Shown: piece after piece, positions 7,341-14,147 of the stretch | Position numbering within the stretch: position 1 is the first letter of the stretch | How the letters are laid out: the number at the start of each line of letters is the position of its first letter | DNA from: a virus | Reading direction: 5' to 3' (one strand) | DNA length: 26,105 bases | Virus record (IMG/VR): IMGVR_UViG_3300050821_015430 | Coordinates: 1-26,105 of that record | Notes under the pieces: generated by a model | The model's database searches: none | The model's input: only the letters and a program-made list of their open reading frames with translations | Told to the model about the DNA's origin: nothing | Position numbers and translations under genes: made by a program

Positions 7341-7725
7341 AAAATTGAAAAGACGCCGCTTGTAGAAACATAAGCGGGAGGTCTTCGTAATGCATCTTGT
7401 AGAGGTCCTCCGGCGTGATTTTGTTTAGCTTCGCGACCACTAGGGACAAGAAGACCTCGCTCGTGAATTTATTAAAGGTAACCCGGGAATCTTCCGGAAA
7501 TTTGCGCTGGTAGGTGCGGAGTAGCTCGAAGAGATCCTTCCCGGTTAGCACCCCCTTCGGGTCGAGGAGGAGCCACTTTATTTCCTTTCCGTCGACGTTA
7601 ATGGGGGCGGAAAGATAGAAATAACGGACATCGTTGCCTGCCTCCGGGGAGACGACTTCTAGTTTCGGAGAAATTTCTTCTCCGGCTTCTCCGGCGGGCA
7701 CGACGGCGAGATTATCGGCGCTCAT
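7312..7725 (-). CDS. E: Tail assembly chaperone (gpE-like)
   Basis: A 137-residue protein between the tube and tape measure genes, the conserved slot for the tail assembly chaperone. It has ISPKLEVVSPEAGNDVRYFY, a strand region with INVDGKEIKWLLLDPKGVLT, and helices GKDLFELLRTYQRKF and SLVVAKLNKITPEDLYKM that resemble the gpE/gpG type. These proteins bind the tape measure during tail assembly and are not in the virion. Its last codons overlap the -1 extension at 7160-7340. It starts 5 nt after an AGTATTTCT box, which follows a perfect six-pair stem-loop. Confidence 0.75.
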   Translation of the reverse strand: MSADNLAVVPAGEAGEEISPKLEVVSPEAGNDVRYFYLSAPINVDGKEIKWLLLDPKGVLTGKDLFELLRTYQRKFPEDSRVTFNKFTSEVFLSLVVAKLNKITPEDLYKMHYEDLPLMFLQAASFQFSGGKSAKTE

Positions 7726-7730
7726 GCCGG

Positions 7731-7739
7731 AGAAATACT
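7731..7739 (-). promoter_or_regulatory. Late box AGTATTTCT upstream of the tail chaperone
   Basis: Minus-strand copy of RGTAWWTCT, ending 5 nt before the ATG at 7725, the shortest spacing seen. Confidence 0.55.
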
Positions 7740-7754
7740 CGGGAGGCGCTCCCG
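7740..7754 (-). other. Stem-loop between tube and chaperone genes
   Basis: CGGGAG-GCG-CTCCCG forms a perfect six-pair stem with a three-base loop. On the minus strand it lies just after the tube stop codon and directly before the late box. There is no T tract, so it looks more like a processing or stability element than a terminator. Confidence 0.4.
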
Positions 7755-7755
7755 G

Positions 7756-8268
7756 CTAAGTGTTAGCCCGGGTAATGGCGTTTAGATCGACGCCATTAAT
7801 TATACAAATATTTCCACCTTGGTCTATCTCCCAGTACTTAATCCCTCCCCACAGGAGGGCCAGGTAGGTGCAATCAAAAGTCAGGCTAACGCCCCCCTTG
7901 CCGGAGGTCTCCCGTTTTCCTAAATTGTAACCCTGGCTAAAAACAGTTAAAATAATTTCCTCCGGGTCTTCGTTAACCTGGCCGGAGCCGGTATCCGCGC
8001 TATAGATAGAGGCTAGGGAACGAATGCGCTGCCCGCCTCCGGAGAAAAGTTGCAAACTTTGCCGGTTGGTCGTGTGGAAGGTAATAACACACTCCATCGG
8101 TTGCGGATTGCCTTGAATGCCGAGGTTGCTCGAACCCGCCCAGGAGGCCCCTTTGACGGTGTCTTTTTCCCACTGCAGGTGCGGCAACGTAATGTCGGCG
8201 ACGGCTACCTCTACTCCGTTGGCGGAGTAGACGTTAAAATTTTTAACCGAGAAAGGATAGACCGGCAT
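7756..8268 (-). CDS. FII: Tail tube protein (P2 FII-like)
   Basis: A 170-residue protein with the FII tube pattern. It begins PFSVKNFNVYSANGVEVA, then ADITLPHLQWEKDTVKGA, then a central LGIQGNPQPMECVITFHTTN strand pair and a C-terminal LTFDCTYLALLWGGIKYWEI. P2 FII is about the same size. The tube protein polymerises inside the sheath, and its order directly after the sheath gene is conserved. The start follows an AGTATTTCT box by 6 nt. The box overlaps the last codons and stop of the sheath gene (S-I-S-stop), and the frame is in phase with the sheath gene. Confidence 0.85.
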   Translation of the reverse strand: MPVYPFSVKNFNVYSANGVEVAVADITLPHLQWEKDTVKGASWAGSSNLGIQGNPQPMECVITFHTTNRQSLQLFSGGGQRIRSLASIYSADTGSGQVNEDPEEIILTVFSQGYNLGKRETSGKGGVSLTFDCTYLALLWGGIKYWEIDQGGNICIINGVDLNAITRANT

Positions 8269-8271
8269 ACG

Positions 8272-9783
8272 CTAAGAAATACTCGGGATGGTTATGCTAG
8301 AGATCCAGGCGGTTAAGCCGTTGGCGTCGTAGGATTGCTCCACGATCAATTGCCTAATTGGAGTCGGCGGGGTCCACAGGACCGTGTAGGTGTATTTGCC
8401 AGCCTCGACATCGGTGGCTAGGTTCTTGGCCGGGTCGAAGCGCACCCGGGCGGTATTAGCCGCCTGAATGGCTACGAGATGGTTCAAATATTGCTGGATC
8501 GTCTCCCCGATCGTGGCCAGGTAACGCTGGTTGCCCGGGTCGTCGATAAATTGCTTTAACGTCAACGAAAGGGTATTGCCCAAGAAATTAAACATAAACC
8601 GCTCGTTGGTCCACATTTGCGGGATCTGTGTGGACAGAGGATAGTCGGTCGTATAGTCGCCGATTAATGTCCAGCCGGTGTCGTTCACGGCGGTAAAGAC
8701 GCCGTAATTCTCGATAGAGGTAGCCGTACCGAGATCCATGCGGACGCTCTTGCCGTTAGCGAGGACCAAGCCGGTAATGCCCACGTTGTGCTTGTTAGAA
8801 GGCACGGCCACGGGCACATTCTGAAATTGAGCGGCGGTTACGTTCTGCGCTACCGCGTAAACCGTGGAGGCATGGTAAACCTTCGAGCCGAGCTGTATCA
8901 TCGGCCACCCGGCGATGGCGAAGGCGGAGACGAAGTTGTGGGCGTTCTTCCAGGACCAGATCCCCGTCCAGTTGGTCACCGCCGCCGGATCGATATCGCA
9001 GATATAGACGCCCCGGAACTGCGAATTAGAAATGCTCTGCACAGCGGCGTTGGCCGCGCTAAAGAGATCCGGATCGGAGCCGTAGCCGGGGGCGATGAGC
9101 TGGGCGGGGACGATGCCGGTATCCGTATAACAATGCTGCAGATTCTCTAACCCGAGGGCGTTGCCGGAGGTGTCCGTGCCGCCGATAATGTCGTCGACAT
9201 CAATGTTCGCCAGGTTAGGCGTATAGAAGCTAACCGTAAAGCTCGCCTCCAATGCCGCCGGAGAGCCCGCGTAGAGCTGGATGGTGCCGGTCTTAAGCGT
9301 ATCGTCGTCATAGCTAAAGGAGTAGTCGACCCCCTCCGTATAGACATTGGAGGCCCCTTTTAAGACTAAACTGGCCAAAATAACTTCCCCGGTAACCGGG
9401 ATCTCCATCTGCGCGTTAGGGACGAGGCCGCTATGCGAGACCGGCGTGCTCATCTTCCAGGGATCGAACACGTTACAGATAATAAGAGGGGAGGCGTTAT
9501 TTTCCACGAAGGCGTAATCGTACAGCTCGCAAAGCGGGTAGCCGTCCGCCGGGTCCCAATCGCTACTAAAGCCGAGGGTCGTCATCCAGTCGGGCTGGGC
9601 ATCGCAACGAACGTTAACGTTTACGACGCTGGCATAGCCGGAAGGCGACCATTGGTAGCCGGGCACGGCGTGCACCGGGGCCGCGCCCACGGCATAGATC
9701 GAACCGGCGGAAGCCTCGACCACTGGCACAACCGTGTCCAGGATATCGACCGAAATAACTCCACGGGGATTTTGCTGTGCCAT
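8272..9783 (-). CDS. FI: Contractile tail sheath protein (P2 FI-like)
   Basis: A 503-residue protein with the P2 FI sheath pattern. The N-terminus has PRGVISVDILDTVVPVVEAS and IYAVGAAPVHAVPG. The middle has an FVSAFAIAGWPMIQLGS region typical of the subtilisin-like inner domain (DPAAVTNWTGIWSWKNAHNF before it). The C-terminal handshake arm region has IRQLIVEQSYDANGLTAWIS. The sheath contracts during infection. It begins 3 nt after the preceding gene (9787-10035) and is in phase with it, with no Shine-Dalgarno and no late box, so coupled translation is likely. Family call is based on pattern, order and length. Confidence 0.9.
   Translation of the reverse strand: MAQQNPRGVISVDILDTVVPVVEASAGSIYAVGAAPVHAVPGYQWSPSGYASVVNVNVRCDAQPDWMTTLGFSSDWDPADGYPLCELYDYAFVENNASPLIICNVFDPWKMSTPVSHSGLVPNAQMEIPVTGEVILASLVLKGASNVYTEGVDYSFSYDDDTLKTGTIQLYAGSPAALEASFTVSFYTPNLANIDVDDIIGGTDTSGNALGLENLQHCYTDTGIVPAQLIAPGYGSDPDLFSAANAAVQSISNSQFRGVYICDIDPAAVTNWTGIWSWKNAHNFVSAFAIAGWPMIQLGSKVYHASTVYAVAQNVTAAQFQNVPVAVPSNKHNVGITGLVLANGKSVRMDLGTATSIENYGVFTAVNDTGWTLIGDYTTDYPLSTQIPQMWTNERFMFNFLGNTLSLTLKQFIDDPGNQRYLATIGETIQQYLNHLVAIQAANTARVRFDPAKNLATDVEAGKYTYTVLWTPPTPIRQLIVEQSYDANGLTAWISSITIPSIS
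8275..8283 (-). promoter_or_regulatory. Late box AGTATTTCT upstream of the tail tube gene
   Basis: Minus-strand copy of RGTAWWTCT that also encodes the last three residues (S-I-S) of the sheath protein. It ends 6 nt before the ATG at 8268. Confidence 0.55.
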
Positions 9784-9786
9784 AGG

Positions 9787-10035
9787 TTAGACTCGTCGGC
9801 GGCGGAAGGGTTGAAGCGGGGCGCGGAGGATCTTCGCCCCGGCGAAGGCGCGGGAACCGGGGGCGGGCCGGAGCCGGAAGACGGAGAGTTTACTAAACTG
9901 GTTAGCTAGGCCCGGGTCGCTCTTAAACGCCTCCTTTAGGTAGTCGGGAAGCTCTCCCCGGGCGAAGATCGCGTGGGTACGGAGGTTAAGATCCCGGCGC
10001 GGGGAACCCGTGTAAATAATGGCGGCGCTACTCAT
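9787..10035 (-). CDS. Small basic protein upstream of the sheath gene
   Basis: An 82-residue protein rich in Arg, ending in an RRRRV tail. I do not recognise the family. The part SKLSVFRLRPAPGSRAFAGA is Pro/Arg-rich. Mu-like phages carry a small protein in the same slot (between the tail terminator and sheath genes), so a tail assembly role is a guess from position. The start is 8 nt after an AGTAAATCT box. ATCTCT and AGAGAT, at the end of the box and over the ATG, form a perfect six-pair hairpin that could affect initiation. Confidence 0.65.
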   Translation of the reverse strand: MSSAAIIYTGSPRRDLNLRTHAIFARGELPDYLKEAFKSDPGLANQFSKLSVFRLRPAPGSRAFAGAKILRAPLQPFRRRRV

Positions 10036-10043
10036 CTCTAAAG

Positions 10044-10052
10044 AGATTTACT
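10044..10052 (-). promoter_or_regulatory. Late box AGTAAATCT upstream of the 82-residue protein
   Basis: Minus-strand copy of RGTAWWTCT with the AA variant at its centre, ending 8 nt before the ATG at 10035. It overlaps a small hairpin (10034-10047) that includes the start codon. Confidence 0.55.
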
Positions 10053-10054
10053 TT

Positions 10055-10669
10055 TTAGGGCGAGCGCGTCTCGTCGTCGGGGTCGGGGAGGGCGATATCT
10101 TTCCATCCCGCTTGCCCTCCTTCGATACCGACTAACGGCGGCTCGATAGGCATACCTAACGAGGCCGGAGGAGGAGGCGGAGAGGAGGAACGGATGGTAA
10201 ACTGGCACTCTACACCCCCCACGAAGTAGGGGAAGAAATCCTTAAAGGCGTCGACCACCTCCGCGTAGTGGATAGGGTCGTCGGTGAGCACGAAATTGCC
10301 GATCTTAACGTGGTAGAGGAGGGATTGCACCATCCGGTTCATAAGATTGGAGCAATCTCCATAACCTTGCCGGGAAGGGTCGTCGTCCCACGTCAAAATG
10401 AGAATGTTCACCGTGCACTTACCGGCGAGCCGGAGATGAAAGCCGGAGGTGGCCCGTACGGCGATAACCGGGGCCTTGTCCTCCCCAGCCTGCGGCCCGG
10501 CATAGTAACTGGGGATAAACCCCTGCACGACTTCGATAGGCACCGGCACCGCTCCCCGATCGATCGGGGATTTTAACCGGTAATCGGTTACCCACTTGCG
10601 GATCTCGGTAACGAGGCACCGCTCTAGGTCGAAGGGAGTTGCCCAAAAGCCAGTACTCTTATCGCTCAT
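10055..10669 (-). CDS. Probable tail terminator / tail completion protein
   Basis: A 204-residue protein. It has an N-terminal helix (PFDLERCLVTEIRKWVTDYR), strands VIAVRATSGFHLRLAGKCTV and NILILTWDDDPS, then a GYGDCSNLMNRMVQSLLYH helix and VGGVECQFTIRSS. The fold pattern and its location between the gpZ-like protein and the sheath fit the Mu gp37-like tail terminator, which stops tube growth and joins tail to head. The C-terminal 40 residues are Pro-rich and probably disordered. It has a good Shine-Dalgarno (GGAGGAGAAAC then ATG) and overlaps the end of the upstream gene by 4 nt (ATGA). Confidence 0.55.
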   Translation of the reverse strand: MSDKSTGFWATPFDLERCLVTEIRKWVTDYRLKSPIDRGAVPVPIEVVQGFIPSYYAGPQAGEDKAPVIAVRATSGFHLRLAGKCTVNILILTWDDDPSRQGYGDCSNLMNRMVQSLLYHVKIGNFVLTDDPIHYAEVVDAFKDFFPYFVGGVECQFTIRSSSPPPPPASLGMPIEPPLVGIEGGQAGWKDIALPDPDDETRSP

Positions 10670-11250
10670 GTTTCTCCTCCTCCGCCTTCGGCACCCGCCG
10701 CCCCGTACTTGGTCCGGTTGCCCTTTAAGGCCTCGCTTACCCAGTACTCCGCCCGTTTCGTAAATTGCTCGCGGATGCGCGCCTCTACCTTCGGGAGCAC
10801 CTCCTCTTGCTCCCGCACCATGTTAGCCACGGAGAGGCCGGTCTGCATTTGGACCGGGCCCCGTTTGGGGCCTTCCCGGGCGAAGACGTTGGCCCCGTAG
10901 CGCATAGTAGCGAGGAAAGCATGCGAAATCTCGGATTGCGTCCCCCGCACCTCCTCGAAGGCCACCCCGGTACTCGTCATGCGGGGAGAGAACATCTGAA
11001 TCGGAAACCGCCGCCCGCTAACCCGGATTACCGCGACGAGGCGGCCCGTCGTGGCCTTCATTACGGTAAAACCCTTGCGGATATCCCCCTCCTTCAGGTT
11101 GTAGCGTTTAAAGGCGGCCTGGAGAGCCACCTTCTGGCCACTCTCGGCGACGTCGTTCAGCGTCCGCATAATGGCCCAATTCGCCCCTTCCGGCACGTTT
11201 CTTAGCCGGGCCTTAATCTCGTCGAGCTGCGGTATTTCGAAGGTAATCAT
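10666..11250 (-). CDS. Minor tail protein Z-like neck protein
   Basis: A 194-residue protein with the minor tail protein Z pattern: RTLNDVAESGQKVALQAAFK, RYNLKEGDIRKGFTVMKAT, then RFPIQMFSPRMTSTGVAFEE and SHAFLATMRYGANVFAREGP, followed by a helical C-terminus and a Gly-rich end. In lambda-like phages Z is needed for a fully mature tail end that joins the head. It lies between the head-tail connector and the terminator, as expected for a neck protein. It is in phase with the preceding gene, with one TAG and one codon between, so coupling is likely. Its stop overlaps the next start. Confidence 0.65.
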   Translation of the reverse strand: MITFEIPQLDEIKARLRNVPEGANWAIMRTLNDVAESGQKVALQAAFKRYNLKEGDIRKGFTVMKATTGRLVAVIRVSGRRFPIQMFSPRMTSTGVAFEEVRGTQSEISHAFLATMRYGANVFAREGPKRGPVQMQTGLSVANMVREQEEVLPKVEARIREQFTKRAEYWVSEALKGNRTKYGAAGAEGGGGET

Positions 11251-11253
11251 CGG

Positions 11254-11634
11254 CTACCGGCTCTTAAAAACTTGCAGGTCGATCTCGTAGATGCCGTTCT
11301 CTAGCACGGCGGAGTCGATGCGGTACTGCACGTTATCCACATCGACGTAGGCGTTGGCCGCGATGCGGGCGTTACCCGGCACGTCGGCGGCGAAGAAGAC
11401 GGCGGTAATGGCGTTATTGCTCAGCACGTAGTTAGTGCCATGACTATGTGTCCTGACGATGCGCTCCCAATCCGAGATCCAAAGGCACTCTAGTTCGACG
11501 AAGATCTTCCCCGCTCCGGAAAGGGAATTGGGCGGCGTGCCGCTCCCGTCGGAGAAGGCGAAGGTCTTAATCACCTTATCGAGGGAGAGGGCGGTATCCA
11601 GGCCCGCCGCGAAATTATCGTCGACCTCCGACAT
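11254..11634 (-). CDS. Head-tail connector protein (FII-type)
   Basis: A 126-residue protein. Its C-terminal half, VDVDNVQYRIDSAVLENGIY followed by EIDLQVFKSR, is typical of head-tail joining proteins of the lambda FII group, and the central ITAVFFAADVPGNARIAANA is also in keeping. Its slot, between a small protein after the capsid gene and the gpZ-like gene, supports this. No Shine-Dalgarno or late box is visible before the ATG, and it starts 4 nt after the stop of the upstream gene, so it is probably coupled to it. Confidence 0.5.
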   Translation of the reverse strand: MSEVDDNFAAGLDTALSLDKVIKTFAFSDGSGTPPNSLSGAGKIFVELECLWISDWERIVRTHSHGTNYVLSNNAITAVFFAADVPGNARIAANAYVDVDNVQYRIDSAVLENGIYEIDLQVFKSR

Positions 11635-11638
11635 AAAA

Positions 11639-11866
11639 TTAGCGTACGGCCACCTTGTCCTTCAACCGGTCGTTGCAAAGGGCGGCCAATAGCTCTTTTT
11701 TGCCCGGCTTAGCCGGTGCCGGTGCCGGTTTTTCTTCCGGCGGCGGCGAACCTTTACAATAAGCCACCGCAATCATCTTTTCTAACTCTGGCTCTAGTTC
11801 CGGCCCCGAGGCGGCGAGGTAGTCGATGTAGCTGGCCCCCTTCAAATTGGTATGCTGGTATTCCAT
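11639..11866 (-). CDS. Small protein after the capsid gene, function unknown
   Basis: A 75-residue protein with an acidic helical N-terminus (SYIDYLAASGPELEPELEKM), a Pro/Ala/Lys-rich linker (PPPEEKPAPAPAKPGKK) and a short C-terminal helix. I do not recognise it. The slot directly after the capsid gene often holds head accessory proteins of this kind (for example lambda FI), so this is a possible role only. It starts 7 nt after a GGTATTTCT box and follows a strong stem-loop at 11894-11930. Confidence 0.6.
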   Translation of the reverse strand: MEYQHTNLKGASYIDYLAASGPELEPELEKMIAVAYCKGSPPPEEKPAPAPAKPGKKELLAALCNDRLKDKVAVR

Positions 11867-11873
11867 TCGCTCT

Positions 11874-11882
11874 AGAAATACC
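11874..11882 (-). promoter_or_regulatory. Late box GGTATTTCT after the capsid gene
   Basis: Minus-strand copy of RGTAWWTCT, ending 7 nt before the ATG at 11866. Confidence 0.55.
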
Positions 11883-11893
11883 CGTTAAAGGCA

Positions 11894-11930
11894 TCGCCCC
11901 GCCCGTACTAATTTCTTCGGGGCGGGGCGA
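11894..11930. terminator. Perfect 11-bp GC-rich stem-loop downstream of the capsid gene
   Basis: TCGCCCCGCCC (11894-11904) and GGGCGGGGCGA (11920-11930) pair perfectly around a 15-nt loop. On the minus strand it follows the capsid stop by about 30 nt and precedes the next late box. There is no T run after it, so it may be a Rho-independent-like partial terminator or a 3' end that stabilises capsid mRNA. Confidence 0.5.
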
Positions 11931-11960
11931 AGTTATTTCTCCCCTAGAGAAAAGAGAAAG

Positions 11961-13301
11961 TTAGTTCGAAACGCCGGAGTTCGTACTACACGAGAAGGCG
12001 CTCGTGTAACGATACTTTACGTCGACGAACATATTGGCGATCACCCGCACCTCCGCCTGCGTGGCCAAAGAATAAATGTCCACGACGAGGTCGAGACCCG
12101 CCCATTGCCCGATCATTAGCTCGTTCCACTTGCCGAAAACCACCCGGTTGCCGGTAATTTGGTTAGTCGGGATCGCCCGGTGGCCATTCACCGTATTGTC
12201 CGCCTCCCAGAAGAAGGCCGGGAACCAAATCGAGGTGTTGCGCGGATCGGATTTCGCGTAGCCCTTCCAGGCTCCTTTTACCTGCGGAGAGGTTATATAG
12301 GCGGCGGTATCGTCGAGGACTAAATTGCCGGTTTCGACCGCCGACTCGAAGGAAATTACCTGCGCCCAAGTCGGATAGCCCGATCCGAAAGCGACGGGAG
12401 GAGCCGCCTTGGTATAATCGTAGGGCGGGGTCGGCGGACCCGGATTCGCCGCCATGTTAAAGATGCCGGTCGGCTGGTTAGCCCCGGTGCCGTTCAGGGC
12501 CACATTATCGATGGCGATCTGAATAATTTGGATGAGATCGTCCCTCACAATATTTTCGATGTCCAGGGAAGATTGGGCTAACAGTTGCTTGGAGTAGTTG
12601 CACCAGCCACCCACGCGGTTGGGGCTAAGCACGACGTTATCCAGCTTCAGGTCGGATTCCGTGAGCGGGGCAATTTCGGTGTTCCACGAAACGGTCGCGG
12701 GGGCGTTTTGCCGAGGCATGGACAGATTGCCGACCAGACCGGAAATATAGCGGGCTCCGGCCTGCAATACCGCCGTGCGGTTGCGCAGTAGCGGAATTAA
12801 GCTCGGCTCGACAGTCGTTTGCACGCTTACCCCGCCGGTCGAGGGCGGGCTAACGGTAAGGTCGCGGGTGAGCGCCCAATCCGGCACATAAAAACCGGTC
12901 GGCTCGGTGCCGTGGATACGGGCCATTTCGGCGCTAACCTCCGCCTCTAGGCCGTCGAAGCGGCCCTTGCCCTGCATAGCGGCTAGCATATTATTCAGCC
13001 CCCTAACCACGGAATAGGTGCTCCGGTCGCGATGGGTAAAGCCGAGGCTCGAATCGATGGCCGTCGGGATAGGCCGGTTACCAGCCGCAGGCATCTTCTC
13101 CCGCAGGATGTAACCGGTGAAATCGGCCACGGTTTTACCGGTGCGGATAAACTCTTCCGCCTCCGTACCGGCGTTAAATTTTTGCCCGAAAGCCTGAATT
13201 TCCCGGATACGGATTAGCTCCGACTCGCGGATTTTAACCACGTCGATCGTCGGAACTTCAGCCTGCGGCGGAGTCGGAGAGGGAGTAACGGGATCTGCCA
13301 T
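11961..13301 (-). CDS. Major capsid protein, separately initiated inside the protease-capsid frame
   Basis: The in-frame ATG at 13301 (codon 281 of the fusion) would give a 446-residue capsid protein. It is preceded by an AGTAAATCT box (13321-13329), the same element found before the protease itself and other late genes. The protein begins with Pro-rich residues, then a helical segment (VVKIRESELIRIREIQAFGQ) like the delta/scaffold domain of HK97 capsids, then the fold proper: LTVSPPSTGGVSVQTTVEPS, SMPRQNAPATVSWNTEIAPL and NYSKQLLAQSSLDIENIVRD, and near the end RVVFGKWNELMIGQWAGLDL. The internal start is inferred from the box and the domain boundary. The box is 19 nt from the ATG, longer than usual. 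Confidence 0.6.
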   Translation of the reverse strand: MADPVTPSPTPPQAEVPTIDVVKIRESELIRIREIQAFGQKFNAGTEAEEFIRTGKTVADFTGYILREKMPAAGNRPIPTAIDSSLGFTHRDRSTYSVVRGLNNMLAAMQGKGRFDGLEAEVSAEMARIHGTEPTGFYVPDWALTRDLTVSPPSTGGVSVQTTVEPSLIPLLRNRTAVLQAGARYISGLVGNLSMPRQNAPATVSWNTEIAPLTESDLKLDNVVLSPNRVGGWCNYSKQLLAQSSLDIENIVRDDLIQIIQIAIDNVALNGTGANQPTGIFNMAANPGPPTPPYDYTKAAPPVAFGSGYPTWAQVISFESAVETGNLVLDDTAAYITSPQVKGAWKGYAKSDPRNTSIWFPAFFWEADNTVNGHRAIPTNQITGNRVVFGKWNELMIGQWAGLDLVVDIYSLATQAEVRVIANMFVDVKYRYTSAFSCSTNSGVSN

Positions 13302-14141
13302 AAGATTAGCGCTTCTCTCTAGATTTACTTTTGCTTCGTCGGGCACCACGTCGTCGCCCTCCAAGCCTAACATGCGCACCTCGTAGAGTTCCGCTTCCCC
13401 CCGGTTAACCCCTACGGAAGGATCGGCGGGCACGGAGACTAAACTCATCTCCACCGGCTCCCAGCGGGAGACCTCGTAGAGATCCTCCATATCATCGTCG
13501 TCGCCGTTATCGTCGTCCTCATTAAAAAACCCGTTATCGTCGTCGCCATTGTCGTCGTCCTCGTCCCGGCGACGGACCCGGCCTAGTAGGCGCATGGCCC
13601 GGGGAATATAACCGGCGGAGATCTCCGTCTTTATACCATCCTGAATATCCCGGAGCGCCTCTTCTCCCGGCGGGTTGCGGCTAAGGAGGGCCACCGCCCG
13701 CCCCTTACCGTCGCTTACGGAATAGCTAACGATCTTGCCAATTTGCTGATTAAAATCGTGGTTCCACAGGAGCGGCACCGCCTGCCGATCTAGCCGGGCG
13801 GTATCGATGGCCCCCGGGGCGTGGCTAAGCACCTCCCGGAAAGTGCGGTCGCCCAGCTTGCGGCGCACCGGCATGCGGGAGGAGAAGCTAAAGGAGACCA
13901 GCCGTTTATCCGCATCGACAGTGCCGTTCTCGATCCGAGCCGATCGGTAGAGGGCGGGCGATTTTAAAGACTTTTCGCCCGGCGGTGGCGCGGAGCCGGG
14001 GTGCTTAGACCGCCAAGCGGTAAAACACATGGCGAGCCGCTGCTCGTTCGGTCGGTCGGGATCGGAATCGGCCAGCGCGTGCATGCACCGGGAAATGAAA
14101 TCCGCCTGTTTCTCGTTGTCGGTCGGTTTAGGAATCGGCAT
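11961..14141 (-). CDS. Prohead protease fused to major capsid protein
   Basis: A 726-residue fusion. Residues 1-50 carry a Cys/Trp-containing helical domain (FISRCMHALAD, MCFTAWRSKH) common in front of phage proteases. Residues about 65-245 are the U35-type prohead protease: VPLLWNHDFNQQIGK holds the catalytic-type His (about 128) and GIKTEISAGYIP the catalytic-type Ser (about 175). An Asp-rich repeat stretch lies at about 192-217, before LYEVSRWEPVEMSLVSVPAD. From residue 281 the protein is a capsid protein with an N-terminal scaffold-like helical region and an HK97-like fold. The gene starts 9 nt after an AGTAAATCT box. The protease and capsid are usually separate genes; here an internal box and ATG (13301) could give capsid alone in excess. 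Confidence 0.85.
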   Translation of the reverse strand: MPIPKPTDNEKQADFISRCMHALADSDPDRPNEQRLAMCFTAWRSKHPGSAPPPGEKSLKSPALYRSARIENGTVDADKRLVSFSFSSRMPVRRKLGDRTFREVLSHAPGAIDTARLDRQAVPLLWNHDFNQQIGKIVSYSVSDGKGRAVALLSRNPPGEEALRDIQDGIKTEISAGYIPRAMRLLGRVRRRDEDDDNGDDDNGFFNEDDDNGDDDDMEDLYEVSRWEPVEMSLVSVPADPSVGVNRGEAELYEVRMLGLEGDDVVPDEAKVNLERSANLMADPVTPSPTPPQAEVPTIDVVKIRESELIRIREIQAFGQKFNAGTEAEEFIRTGKTVADFTGYILREKMPAAGNRPIPTAIDSSLGFTHRDRSTYSVVRGLNNMLAAMQGKGRFDGLEAEVSAEMARIHGTEPTGFYVPDWALTRDLTVSPPSTGGVSVQTTVEPSLIPLLRNRTAVLQAGARYISGLVGNLSMPRQNAPATVSWNTEIAPLTESDLKLDNVVLSPNRVGGWCNYSKQLLAQSSLDIENIVRDDLIQIIQIAIDNVALNGTGANQPTGIFNMAANPGPPTPPYDYTKAAPPVAFGSGYPTWAQVISFESAVETGNLVLDDTAAYITSPQVKGAWKGYAKSDPRNTSIWFPAFFWEADNTVNGHRAIPTNQITGNRVVFGKWNELMIGQWAGLDLVVDIYSLATQAEVRVIANMFVDVKYRYTSAFSCSTNSGVSN
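13321..13329 (-). promoter_or_regulatory. Late box AGTAAATCT inside the protease-capsid frame
   Basis: Minus-strand copy of RGTAWWTCT within coding sequence, 19 nt before the in-frame ATG that begins the capsid domain. The same AA variant precedes the protease gene. Confidence 0.55.
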
Positions 14142-14147
14142 CCTAAC

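Noticed and set aside
11230-11240. GGTATTTCG on the plus strand
   Set aside because: One base off the box, antisense to a minus-strand gene start and without a plus-strand gene.
11931-11940. AGTTATTTCT on the plus strand after the capsid stem-loop
   Set aside because: It resembles the late box but has an extra base, and no plus-strand gene follows it.
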